DNA of 64,000 nt, taken from positions 186,001 to 250,000 of the forward strand of contig JAZRLP010000026.1 of assembly GCA_045646905.1 (NCBI GenBank). Reading direction: 5' to 3'. This DNA is from RGIG4079 sp045646905 (GTDB lineage: Bacteria; Bacteroidota; Bacteroidia; Bacteroidales; Muribaculaceae). Below are positions 27,131 through 35,533 of this stretch, piece after piece. Both the position numbers and the translations under genes were made by a program. The notes below the pieces were generated by a model that was given only the letters and a program-made list of their open reading frames with translations, did no database searches and was not told the origin of the DNA. Within the stretch, counting starts at the first letter, position 1, and every line of letters starts with the position of its first letter.

Positions 27131-28393
27131 TTATTCATATTTCATCGTTTGTGCCGGGCTAATTTTTGAAACGATGTGAGATGGAAGGATGAGAATGAGG
27201 CTTGAGATAGTAATTACTCCTATATTTAATAAAATTATGTGTAGCCAATTAATCTCTACCGGTACAAAGTTCAAATAATAAGCTTCTGGGTCGAGAGGAA
27301 TGATGTGAAAATAATATTGCAAATAAATAAATGCTAATGAGATGATATTTCCCAACAACATGCCTCGAAGCACAAGCCGTTGTGTCATATAAATAAATAC
27401 TCGTTTAATTTGAGTATTTGTTGCGCCAAGCGATTTCAATAACCCTATAGTTCTCACTCGTTCAAGGATGATTATGAATAAACAAGATATTAATGTGATG
27501 GCTGATACACACGACATTAATATTAATATTACAACAACATTCATGTCGAGTAAATCGAGCCAATTGAAATACATTGCTCCCGAATTATACACATTGCTTA
27601 CTGAATATATTTTCTTGAGTTGTTGTGAATATACGGCTTGGTTAATAGCCGATTGAAGTTCATATGATTTGTTGTAAATATTATCATTGTCAAAGCCATT
27701 TATTTCAATAGAAGTACCCGATATTGAGTCGAGATTGGCAATGCGTTGTAGTGTTTTAAGCGGCGCATATGCAATGAGTTTGTCATATTCGCCAAAGTTA
27801 CTGTTATAAATGCCTACGATGTTAAATTTGCGAGCACGAATATTTCCATCGCTAAAAAAATAAGTATTTACTCGATTCCCTAATGATAGATTTAAGGCCG
27901 ATGCTGTCGTTGATGACACTACTATGTCATTTTTGCATGAATCAGCCCCGAAATCTGGGAATGAGCCCTCAATGAGGTTCCCTTTAATAAAAGAATTGTT
28001 GCTCGTGTTGTCAATCCCTTTAAAAACTAACCCAATGAAATTTTCATCGGTTTTAATTATGCCAGGTTGTTTCAATGCTAGAGAAATGGTTGCCGAATCA
28101 CAGTTGGCAAGCGATGGGAGAATGATATTCTTTAATGTGTCAGAAAAAGAGATTGTGTGTTCAACTTCACCTATAGTGTAATCGGTTGCTGGGTTGATTG
28201 TTATTTGTGATTCAAAGCCAGTAACTTTTTCGCGTATCTGATTTTTAAATCCAAGAACAACCGATAATGTTAAAGCCATCACAATAATTGCAATGGCAAC
28301 ACCAGCAACGGCAATAATAGTGCTCGACGACGAAGTGTCGCGTTTAGTGCCTTTGAGTTGAAGTCGTCGGGCAATAAAGAGCGATATGTTCAT
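27131..28393 (-). CDS. FtsX/LolE-like ABC transporter permease
   Basis: This 420-residue protein begins with a helix (STIIAVAGVAIAIIVMALTLSV, about 25-46). A large periplasmic MacB-core-like domain (about 50-270) follows, then three helices (about 275-300, 325-350 and 380-400) of the FtsX domain with the segment VRTIGLLKSLGATNTQIKR. This is the LolC/LolE layout, and the probable partner is a LolD-like ATPase, which is not in the window. The likely task is moving lipoproteins from the inner membrane, inferred from the family. Its ATG overlaps the aminotransferase TAA by one base (TAATG), so translation is coupled. Confidence 0.85.
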   Translation of the reverse strand: MNISLFIARRLQLKGTKRDTSSSSTIIAVAGVAIAIIVMALTLSVVLGFKNQIREKVTGFESQITINPATDYTIGEVEHTISFSDTLKNIILPSLANCDSATISLALKQPGIIKTDENFIGLVFKGIDNTSNNSFIKGNLIEGSFPDFGADSCKNDIVVSSTTASALNLSLGNRVNTYFFSDGNIRARKFNIVGIYNSNFGEYDKLIAYAPLKTLQRIANLDSISGTSIEINGFDNDNIYNKSYELQSAINQAVYSQQLKKIYSVSNVYNSGAMYFNWLDLLDMNVVVILILMSCVSAITLISCLFIIILERVRTIGLLKSLGATNTQIKRVFIYMTQRLVLRGMLLGNIISLAFIYLQYYFHIIPLDPEAYYLNFVPVEINWLHIILLNIGVITISSLILILPSHIVSKISPAQTMKYE

Positions 28394-29592
28394 TATATTG
28401 TTCGGCCAGGATATGCTTTCAATGCTTCAGCAAGCACTTTAAGTGCTTTGGCAAGATCCTCTTTTTTGAGAACATATGCCACACGAACCTCATTGCGTCC
28501 CACACCTTCGCTTGTGTAGAAGCCCGATGCTGGTGCCATAAACACTGTTTGACCTTCGTATTCAAAGTCACGAAGGCACCATTCGCAGAATTTGTCGGCA
28601 TCATCAACAGGGAGTGATACAACGGTGTAGAATGCTCCCATAGGAATAGGAGAGTAGCATCCTGGAATTTTATTTAATCCGTCGATGAGATATTTACGGC
28701 GTTCAACATATTCGTTATAAGTCATCAACATATAGTCGGGACTTGCATCAATTGAAGCTTCTGCCACAATTTGACCCAATAGAGGTGGACTCAAACGAGC
28801 TTGGCAGAATTTCATTACATTTTTCTTTAATTCTTGGTGCTTGGTGATGATTGCTCCGATGCGAATGCCACATTCGCTATATCGTTTTGATACAGAGTCA
28901 ATCAAGACTACTTGTTCTTCAATGCCTGGGAGATGGAAGGCAGAGATGTATGGCGCTCCAGTGTAACAAAATTCGCGATAAACCTCGTCAGAGAAAAGAA
29001 ACAAATCATATTTCTTTACGATGTCGCGAATTTGGTTCATCTCTTTTTGAGTATAAAGATAGCCAGTAGGATTGTTGGGGTTGCAAATCAATATCCCCTT
29101 TGTGCGGGGAGTGATTAGGGCCTCAAATTTCTCAACAGGGGGCAATGCAAACCCCTCATCGATGCTTGATGGTACTGTTACGATTTTAGCTCCCGCCGAA
29201 ATAGCAAACGCCATGTAGTTGGCATATGCAGGTTCGGGAACGATAATCTCGTCGCCCGGGTCAAGGCAAGCCATAAACGCAAACAATACAGCTTCGCTAC
29301 CGCCAGTTGTAACGATAATGTCATCTACATCAACATCAATGTTGAATCGTTTATAGTATGCGGCCAATTTTTGGCGTAAAGTCAACAATCCTTCCGATGG
29401 ACTGTATTCAAGCGTTGTGCGATCAATATGTTTTAACACCTCCAAGCCCTCTTGAGGGGAAGGTAGGTCGGGTTGACCAATGTTTAAATGATATACTTTC
29501 ACACCACGCTCCTTTGCGGCATTTGACAAAGGCACGAGTTTGCGAATAGGTGATGCGGGCATTATCTGTCCGCGTTGAGATATACTTGGCAT
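28393..29592 (-). CDS. Class I/II pyridoxal phosphate aminotransferase
   Basis: This 399-residue PLP enzyme of fold type I transfers amino groups between an amino acid and a keto acid. Recognisable parts are VYHLNIGQPDLPSP near residue 35, the PLP-binding TTGGSEA loop, CNPNNPTGYLYT, FSDEVYRE, and the Lys that forms the Schiff base in DSVSKRYSECGIRIG. The set resembles aspartate or aromatic aminotransferases, and the exact substrate is not settled by sequence. It is the first gene of a two-gene operon, with a good promoter at 29647-29677 and a dyad at the predicted transcription start. Confidence 0.9.
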   Translation of the reverse strand: MPSISQRGQIMPASPIRKLVPLSNAAKERGVKVYHLNIGQPDLPSPQEGLEVLKHIDRTTLEYSPSEGLLTLRQKLAAYYKRFNIDVDVDDIIVTTGGSEAVLFAFMACLDPGDEIIVPEPAYANYMAFAISAGAKIVTVPSSIDEGFALPPVEKFEALITPRTKGILICNPNNPTGYLYTQKEMNQIRDIVKKYDLFLFSDEVYREFCYTGAPYISAFHLPGIEEQVVLIDSVSKRYSECGIRIGAIITKHQELKKNVMKFCQARLSPPLLGQIVAEASIDASPDYMLMTYNEYVERRKYLIDGLNKIPGCYSPIPMGAFYTVVSLPVDDADKFCEWCLRDFEYEGQTVFMAPASGFYTSEGVGRNEVRVAYVLKKEDLAKALKVLAEALKAYPGRTI

Positions 29593-29623
29593 TTTATAAA
29601 AACATTTTTATTCAGTACTCATA

Positions 29624-29642
29624 TAGATACATTATGTATCTA
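29624..29642 (-). promoter_or_regulatory. Perfect 19-bp dyad at the aminotransferase transcription start
   Basis: TAGATACAT and ATGTATCTA flank a single T. The predicted start of the transcript (near 29640) lies inside the dyad, so it is either an operator or a hairpin at the 5' end of the mRNA. Confidence 0.5.
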
Positions 29643-29646
29643 ACTG

Positions 29647-29677
29647 CAAAGATAGTGCAAATCGCGTGTAATAACAA
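29647..29677 (-). promoter_or_regulatory. Bacteroidota-type promoter of the aminotransferase operon
   Basis: On the minus strand TTG (29675-29677), a 20-base spacer and TATCTTTG (29647-29654) fit the consensus exactly. The leader would be about 48 bases. Confidence 0.7.
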
Positions 29678-29757
29678 GAATTAAACGAAAAATTAGGTGC
29701 TATTTGAGTGTTTGTAGCGCAACTTTGTGGGGATAATTTTGTTGTGATGAAAAAATA

Positions 29758-29776
29758 ATTTAGACTGATTCTAAAT
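29758..29776 (+). promoter_or_regulatory. Candidate metalloregulator operator upstream of feoAB
   Basis: ATTTAGA and TCTAAAT form a perfect 7-5-7 dyad around CTGAT, 68 bases before the feoAB start. Its layout resembles sites of Fur-superfamily or DtxR-family regulators. A ferrous-iron transporter is the expected target. The regulator is not in the window. Confidence 0.5.
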
Positions 29777-29844
29777 AAAAGGGCTGTTTTTCTTCTTAAT
29801 TAGCGATTTTTTTTAGATATTTGCAGTCTCAAATTTATTGAACA

Positions 29845-32241
29845 ATGAGATTGTCGGAATTAAAGCCGGGTGAAACGGGCATAATCGTGAAGATTCTCGG
29901 TCATGGCGCTTTTCGTAAGCGCGTGATTGAGATGGGTTTTGTGAAAGGTCGCAAAATCACTGCTCTCATGAGTGCACCACTCAACGACCCGGTGAAATAT
30001 ACATTGATGGGCTATGAGGTGTCGCTTCGATTGAGTGAAGCACACCTTGTGGAGGTTATTCCTGTTGCCGATGCCGACAAAGTCCCCGATATAACGCACC
30101 TTGATGTGGTTGATGATACCGATGAATACTCTGCCCAATATCGTGGAATGCGTCACACTATTAATGTGGCCCTTATAGGCAATCCCAACTGTGGCAAGAC
30201 CTCATTGTTTAATATTGCGGCTGGCACTCACGAGCATGTGGGAAACTATAGTGGCGTAACGGTTGATGCCAAAAGGGGACAGTTTGAATATGGTGGCTAT
30301 AAATTTAATATCGTTGACCTTCCAGGCACTTATTCACTTTCGGCATACACTCCCGAGGAACTTTATGTGCGTCGCTACCTTAAAGATGAAATCCCCGATG
30401 TGATTATAAATGTAGTAGATGCGTCAAACCTTGAGCGCAATCTATATCTCACTACCGAACTTATCGATATGGACCGAAGCATGGTCATTGCTTTGAATAT
30501 GTATGACGAACTCAAGCGCTCGGGTAGCGAGCTCGATTATGCTATGCTTGGCAATATGATAGGTGTGCCTATTGTTCCCACAGTGTCAAAATCGGGTGAG
30601 GGTATCAATCAACTTTTTGAAAAGGTGATTGAGGTATATGAAGGACGAAACGAAACGGTGCGTCACATACATGTGAGTCTTGGTGGTGATATTGAGATGA
30701 GTGTGAGTCAACTTAAAGATGAATTGAAGAAAGACCGCCATGTGGGACAACACTTCTCGCCACGATATCTTGCAATAAAATTGCTTGAACGAGATGGCGA
30801 GGTGGAAGAAATGCTTAAAGTGTCGCCCGAATTTGACCGACTTATATCGCTGCGTAATCGCGAATTAAAACATATCGAACTATTGCGCAAAGAAGATGTT
30901 GCATCGTTAATCGCAAATCAAAAGTACGGATTCATTGCTGGAGCGTTGGCCGAGACAATGACCGAGAACGAGAAAGATGTAACTCGCAACACTCGCATTA
31001 TTGACGCATTTGTGACCAATCGTCTATTTGGATTTCCTATCTTTTTGCTCATAATGTTTGCTATCTTTTGGGCTACTTTTGAGGTGGGCTCATATCCTAT
31101 GCATTGGATTGAGTTGGGTGTAAGTTGGTTGTCATCGGCAATAGATGGCATTATGTCTGCCGGCCCATTAAAAGATTTGATAGTTGATGGAGTGATAGGA
31201 GGGGTAGGAGGTGTTATCGTATTCTTGCCTAATATATTGATACTCTTTTTCTTTATCTCCTTTATGGAGGACTCGGGATATATGGCTCGTGCTGCGTTTA
31301 TCATGGATAAATTGATGCATCGCATAGGATTACACGGAAAATCATTTATACCATTGGTGATGGGTTTTGGATGCAATGTGCCAGCTATTATTGCATCACG
31401 AGCAATTGAAAGCCGTAGTAGTCGTCTCATAACAATATTGATTAATCCATTTATGTCGTGCTCGGCACGATTACCTATATATGTACTGTTTGTGTCAACA
31501 TTCTTCCGTGAATATGCAGCCATAGCATTCTTTTCGATGTATTTCTTGGGAATATTGGTTGCTATTGTTACAGCAAAGATGTTGCGTAAATTTTATTTCA
31601 AGGCCGATGAAACTCCATTTGTAATGGAGTTGCCTCCATATCGCATGCCATCACTTAAAATGTCGCTTAGCCATATGTGGAGCAAAGGGCAACAATATTT
31701 GAAGAAAATGGGTGGAATTATCCTATTTGCAAGTATAATTGTGTGGGCATTAAACTATTTCCCTATGCACAACGATGTGGCTCAACAGCAAGTAGAGATT
31801 GCTCACGATGATGCAACAATAAATCCTGCTACCGACTCATATCTTGAAATGATGGGTAAGGCTATCAATCCGGCATTAGAGCCCCTTGGATTCCATTGGA
31901 GAGCTTCGGTGGCTGCGCTTGCGGGGTTGCCTGCAAAGGAAATTGTGGTGTCAACACTTGGCGTGCTTTATGCCGACTTTGGTGAAACAGAGGTTACCGA
32001 TGCAACATTATCGGCTCATCTCAAAGCCCCTTCGCCATCAACGGGCGAACCCGATTTCACCTACGCATCGGCATTGAGTTTTATGGTGTTTATACTCCTT
32101 TATTGCCCATGTATAGCCTCAATCACGGCTATAGTGAAAGAAACGGGTAGTTGGAAATATGGGGCATTTGCTGTGGTGTATAACACAGCAGTGGCATGGT
32201 TGGCTGGTTTTGTGATTTATCAGATTGCCTCGTTATTCTAA
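29845..32241 (+). CDS. feoB: Ferrous iron transporter FeoA-FeoB fusion
   Basis: This 798-residue inner-membrane protein imports Fe2+. Residues 1 to about 75 form an SH3-like FeoA domain (MRLSELKPGETG, GAFRKRVIEMGFVKG). Residues about 105-270 hold the G domain: G1 GNPNCGKTS near 112, the YSGVTVD switch, G3 DLPGTYSL and the NMYD specificity motif. A helical linker is followed by the membrane domain (from about 390) with two Gate repeats, including the conserved FGCNVPAI and the PCIASI segments. The FeoA-FeoB fusion is normal in Bacteroidales. It is monocistronic, with a candidate iron-regulator site upstream. Confidence 0.95.
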   Translation: MRLSELKPGETGIIVKILGHGAFRKRVIEMGFVKGRKITALMSAPLNDPVKYTLMGYEVSLRLSEAHLVEVIPVADADKVPDITHLDVVDDTDEYSAQYRGMRHTINVALIGNPNCGKTSLFNIAAGTHEHVGNYSGVTVDAKRGQFEYGGYKFNIVDLPGTYSLSAYTPEELYVRRYLKDEIPDVIINVVDASNLERNLYLTTELIDMDRSMVIALNMYDELKRSGSELDYAMLGNMIGVPIVPTVSKSGEGINQLFEKVIEVYEGRNETVRHIHVSLGGDIEMSVSQLKDELKKDRHVGQHFSPRYLAIKLLERDGEVEEMLKVSPEFDRLISLRNRELKHIELLRKEDVASLIANQKYGFIAGALAETMTENEKDVTRNTRIIDAFVTNRLFGFPIFLLIMFAIFWATFEVGSYPMHWIELGVSWLSSAIDGIMSAGPLKDLIVDGVIGGVGGVIVFLPNILILFFFISFMEDSGYMARAAFIMDKLMHRIGLHGKSFIPLVMGFGCNVPAIIASRAIESRSSRLITILINPFMSCSARLPIYVLFVSTFFREYAAIAFFSMYFLGILVAIVTAKMLRKFYFKADETPFVMELPPYRMPSLKMSLSHMWSKGQQYLKKMGGIILFASIIVWALNYFPMHNDVAQQQVEIAHDDATINPATDSYLEMMGKAINPALEPLGFHWRASVAALAGLPAKEIVVSTLGVLYADFGETEVTDATLSAHLKAPSPSTGEPDFTYASALSFMVFILLYCPCIASITAIVKETGSWKYGAFAVVYNTAVAWLAGFVIYQIASLF

Positions 32242-32248
32242 AATATAA

Positions 32249-32285
32249 ACTCTCCACTTGAAATTCACGAAGAAAATTGGGGAGT
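32249..32285. terminator. Weak hairpin between convergent feoB and mutS2
   Basis: ACTCTCCA and TGGGGAGT can pair with one wobble around a 21-base loop. There is no clean T run, so the terminator call is tentative. Confidence 0.3.
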
Positions 32286-32313
32286 ACGGCATAGCCGGAA
32301 TGTTGTTGTTTTG

Positions 32314-34764
32314 TTATTCTAATATAACAACTGTGATGCCAGCACCTCCGAGTTGCACATGTTCGTCGCGATATGATTTCACACCATTTACCGAATCGAG
32401 ATATTGGCGTATATATTGACGCAACGCACCAGTGCCAGTGCCATGTAGAATTCTCACTTGTTTGATGCTGAATTGAATCGCATCGTCGATAAAATATGTA
32501 ATAGCTTGCACAGCTTCATCAACACGCATACCTCGCACATCAATCTCTTGTTTGAAATTAAGTTGGCGTTCGCGCAATTTGTCGGTTGTAGAAGCGCTTA
32601 TAAACGACGCCTTTTTTGCGCCCGATTGCGCTTGTGCAATGGTGCGTTTCAAGCGATCGAGTTTTACTGTGGTTTTTAGCATGCCAAATGCCACAAGTGC
32701 ATTTTTGCCATTGATTTCCATCACAGTGCCCACTGTCGATTGACCTTCCATTTTCACATTGTCACCCACCGATATTGGTTCGACCTCTTTCTTTTTGGCT
32801 TGAACTTGCTTGTTTTTGCTTTTCGGGGCTTTTTTGAGTAGATGATGCTCATTTTTATCGTTACCTTCTTTAGTAAGTTGCTTTTTCTCCTCTTGTAGAC
32901 GGCGACGAGCCTCAAGAGTGCGCTCTTTTTCGGCCTGTGCTTGCTTGATTTCGTGAATAGTGCGCTCTATTGACGCGTTACTGCTGTCGAGAATGCGACG
33001 AGCTTCGTCGCGAGCTTCGCTGATGATTTCACGGCGTTTTTCGCGCAATTGTGTAGCATCGTTTTCATATTGTTCAAGCAGATGTTCGAGTTTTTTCTCT
33101 TTTTGGCGTATTGCGGTGCGCTTGTTTTCCCAATAGCGTTTGTCGCGAGTGATGTCGAGCAAATATTTGTCGAGATTGATATAATCGCTGCCCACGATTT
33201 CCTCGGCATTGGCAATGATTTCGCTTGGCAAACCTATCTTTTTGGCAATCTCAACGGCAAACGAACTGCCAGGATTACCTATTGATAATTTGAACTGTGG
33301 TTGCATTAAGTGGCGGTCATAGAGCATCGACCCATTAATTAGCCCGGGAGTATCTTCTGCAAAATGCTTGAGATTTTGGTAGTGGGTAGTAATCACTCCC
33401 CACATCTCTTTGTCGTTAAATACTTTGAGAATTGCTTGAGCTATTGCTCCACCTATTTGAGGCTCTGTGCCACCACCAAACTCGTCAATCAATACCAATG
33501 TTGATTTTCGACCCTTGGCCACAAAATGTTTCATGTTTTTGAGGTGCGAACTATATGTACTCAAGTCATCTTCGAGCGATTGATCATCGCCTATATCTAT
33601 AAAGATGTCATCAAAAATACCTATGTGTGAGTTTTCATACAATGGAGGCAATAAACCACATTGTGTCATATATTGCACCGTGCCTACAGTTTTCAGACAC
33701 ACCGATTTACCCCCGGCATTAGGTCCTGAGATAATTAACAATCGATTTTGAGGAGTGAGAGTTATGTCGAGTGGCACAATTTCTTTACCTTGGCGAGCAA
33801 GCGATTGTAATAATACGGGGTGGCATGCATGATACCACTCCATTTCGGGATTATCGCACAACGATGGGAGTTCGCCTCCTATCTCTTGAGCAAATAAGGC
33901 CTTGGCATGAATAAAGTCAAATTCGCCAAGAATGGCATAACTCACAAGCATTTCATCAATGTGAGGACGCATTTCGTCGGCTACCGATGTGAGAATGCGA
34001 GTAATTTCGCGTCGTTCATCCATCTGCAATTCGCGCACACGGTTGTTGGCTTCAACAATCTCGGCAGGCTCAATGAAAACAGTTTTTCCCGATGCTGATT
34101 CATCATGTACAATACCATTGATTTTGCGTTTATACATGGGCGATACAGGAATCACTAATCGTCCGTCGCGCACCGATGGGGTAGTGTCACCCTCAAGATA
34201 CCCTTCCTTTGTGGCACGCGATATCACACGGCGCATAGCCGCGTTGATAGTTCCGGTCATAGCCGACAATGAACGGCGTATTTCGGCAAGTTCGGGCGAT
34301 GCATTATCCTTTACATTACCAAATCTATCTACCACACGGTCAATGGTTGATACAATAAAAGGAAAAGCAATGAGCGTGAGCGATAGTTGGTCGAGGACTG
34401 GATAGGGGCTTAAGCCATCTTCATTGCGATGATGAGCAAAAAATGTTGATATCCCAGCAATAGTTGCAAGCGATTGACGAATGTGTAGCAAATCAGGGGC
34501 AGGGATAAAAGTCCCTGGTACACGCAAATTTTTCAATAAAGCATTTACATCGTGAATATTTTCCAATGGCAAAGTTTCATCACCAGCGATGATTATTTTC
34601 ATCTCGCTTGTAGATGTGAGCAAGCGTTTTACCGTGTCAAAATCGGTTGAGAACGCCATTCCCTGACAATATTCTTTGCCAAGAGACGATGTACAACGAT
34701 TTGCTACCATATCACGCACAGCAGCAAAACCTATCTTCTTCTCAAAACTATCGGGATAAATCAT
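32314..34764 (-). CDS. mutS2: Endonuclease MutS2 (MutS-type ATPase with Smr domain)
   Basis: This protein has 816 residues. MutS2 proteins suppress homologous recombination or act on stalled, collided ribosomes, depending on species. The ATPase part has Walker A GPNAGGKSVC near residue 350, Walker B LVLIDEFGGGTEP and TTHYQNLK. A long charged coiled coil follows (about 520-640) with a Lys-rich stretch (KKAPKSKNKQVQAKKK), then a KOW-like segment. The C-terminal Smr domain has IDVRGMRVDEA and VRILHGTGTGALR, the usual nuclease motifs. There is no mismatch-recognition domain, as expected for MutS2. It is convergent with feoB. Confidence 0.95.
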   Translation of the reverse strand: MIYPDSFEKKIGFAAVRDMVANRCTSSLGKEYCQGMAFSTDFDTVKRLLTSTSEMKIIIAGDETLPLENIHDVNALLKNLRVPGTFIPAPDLLHIRQSLATIAGISTFFAHHRNEDGLSPYPVLDQLSLTLIAFPFIVSTIDRVVDRFGNVKDNASPELAEIRRSLSAMTGTINAAMRRVISRATKEGYLEGDTTPSVRDGRLVIPVSPMYKRKINGIVHDESASGKTVFIEPAEIVEANNRVRELQMDERREITRILTSVADEMRPHIDEMLVSYAILGEFDFIHAKALFAQEIGGELPSLCDNPEMEWYHACHPVLLQSLARQGKEIVPLDITLTPQNRLLIISGPNAGGKSVCLKTVGTVQYMTQCGLLPPLYENSHIGIFDDIFIDIGDDQSLEDDLSTYSSHLKNMKHFVAKGRKSTLVLIDEFGGGTEPQIGGAIAQAILKVFNDKEMWGVITTHYQNLKHFAEDTPGLINGSMLYDRHLMQPQFKLSIGNPGSSFAVEIAKKIGLPSEIIANAEEIVGSDYINLDKYLLDITRDKRYWENKRTAIRQKEKKLEHLLEQYENDATQLREKRREIISEARDEARRILDSSNASIERTIHEIKQAQAEKERTLEARRRLQEEKKQLTKEGNDKNEHHLLKKAPKSKNKQVQAKKKEVEPISVGDNVKMEGQSTVGTVMEINGKNALVAFGMLKTTVKLDRLKRTIAQAQSGAKKASFISASTTDKLRERQLNFKQEIDVRGMRVDEAVQAITYFIDDAIQFSIKQVRILHGTGTGALRQYIRQYLDSVNGVKSYRDEHVQLGGAGITVVILE

Positions 34765-34768
34765 AATG

Positions 34769-34776
34769 CAAAGTTA
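34769..34776 (-). promoter_or_regulatory. -7 promoter element directly before mutS2
   Basis: CAAAGTTA reads TAACTTTG on the minus strand and lies only 4 bases from the mutS2 ATG (34762-34764). A transcript started from it would begin at or just beside the start codon. No -33 TTG is seen. Confidence 0.35.
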
Positions 34777-34937
34777 CTACTATTTTTATGAATAAATGAA
34801 AATCAACAAAAAATATATAATTAACTTGCTATGTGATTGGGCGATTTTAGACAGACTGTCACAATTTATTTAGGCAACTATAACTTTGTTGGCACAATTT
34901 ATTATGTAACTAGTTGATTCACATTGAATACCCCTCC

Positions 34938-34956
34938 GAATTGCGAAGTGCAATTC
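34938..34956. repeat. Hairpin element between C-rich flanks
   Basis: GAATTGC and GCAATTC form a perfect 7-bp stem around GAAGT, flanked by CCCCTCC on one side and CCCTCCC on the other. It looks like a small dispersed intergenic repeat, but there is only one copy in this window. Confidence 0.35.
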
Positions 34957-34986
34957 TCGTCCCTCCCTATTATCCCATATATAAAC

Positions 34987-35010
34987 AAAATCTATTGCAT
35001 GATAGATTTT
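34987..35010 (+). promoter_or_regulatory. Dyad directly upstream of the desulfoferrodoxin promoter
   Basis: AAAATCTAT and ATAGATTTT form a perfect 9-6-9 inverted repeat that ends 5 bases before the -33 TTG. The position suits an activator. Its CTAT/ATAG half-sites resemble OxyR-type tetranucleotides, but with a spacing of 6 rather than 7. Confidence 0.45.
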
Positions 35011-35015
35011 ATCGG

Positions 35016-35046
35016 TTGGAGGGTGTTGAAAAGGTATATATCTTTG
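35016..35046 (+). promoter_or_regulatory. Bacteroidota-type promoter of desulfoferrodoxin
   Basis: TTG (35016-35018), a 20-base spacer and TATCTTTG (35039-35046) fit the consensus. The leader would be about 44 bases. Confidence 0.7.
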
Positions 35047-35096
35047 CAATGTAAATCAAAACAAACGAATAACTAACAATAAAAAATATAATAATT

Positions 35097-35471
35097 ATGG
35101 CTACAAAATTTTTCAAATGCAATCATTGCGGTAATGTAATAGTAAAAGTTGTTGATGCAGGTGTACCTGTGGTGTGTTGTGGTGAAAAAATGGTAGAATT
35201 AGTGCCTAACACTGTTGACGCAAGTGGCGAAAAACATCTTCCAGTGGTAACCGTTCTCGACAATAATAGCATAAAGGTTGAGGTGGGTTGTGTGCATCAC
35301 CCAATGTTGCCCGAACATCACATCTCATTTGTGTATGTTGAAACCGAAAATGGTGGCATACAAGTAAACTTGAAAGATAAACCCGAAGCTGTGGTGTATC
35401 TTGGCGAAGAAAAAGCAGTAGCAGTGTATGAATACTGCAACCTACATGGCCTTTGGAAAACTGAATTGTAA
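35097..35471 (+). CDS. dfx: Desulfoferrodoxin (2Fe superoxide reductase)
   Basis: This is a 124-residue cytosolic enzyme that reduces superoxide to H2O2 without releasing oxygen, a common anaerobe defence. The N-terminal desulforedoxin-type centre has four Cys (Cys8, Cys11, Cys27, Cys28). The catalytic centre II has the EKH motif (His47), the HHPMLPEHHI block (His67-His75) and the C-terminal YCNLHGLWK with Cys114 and His117. All ligands are present and the length is that of a full two-centre enzyme. It is monocistronic with a dyad-regulated promoter and a strong terminator. Confidence 0.95.
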   Translation: MATKFFKCNHCGNVIVKVVDAGVPVVCCGEKMVELVPNTVDASGEKHLPVVTVLDNNSIKVEVGCVHHPMLPEHHISFVYVETENGGIQVNLKDKPEAVVYLGEEKAVAVYEYCNLHGLWKTEL

Positions 35472-35491
35472 ATTAGAGGTATATATCGATG

Positions 35492-35529
35492 ATGGGAGGT
35501 GTGTCGTGCGGGTGACACATCTCCCATTT
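35492..35529. terminator. Bidirectional terminator between dfx and the symporter gene
   Basis: A 14-bp stem (ATGGGAGGTGTGTC with GACACATCTCCCAT, one G-T wobble) around an 8-base loop lies 20 bases after dfx and 4 bases from the end of the convergent gene. Confidence 0.8.
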
Positions 35530-35533
35530 ATGT

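Noticed and set aside
30918..31523. 201-codon minus-strand ORF inside feoB
   Set aside because: It is antisense to the conserved membrane domain of feoB, with no promoter or domain.
33989..34405. 138-codon plus-strand ORF inside mutS2
   Set aside because: It is a shadow of the real minus-strand gene with no supporting signals.
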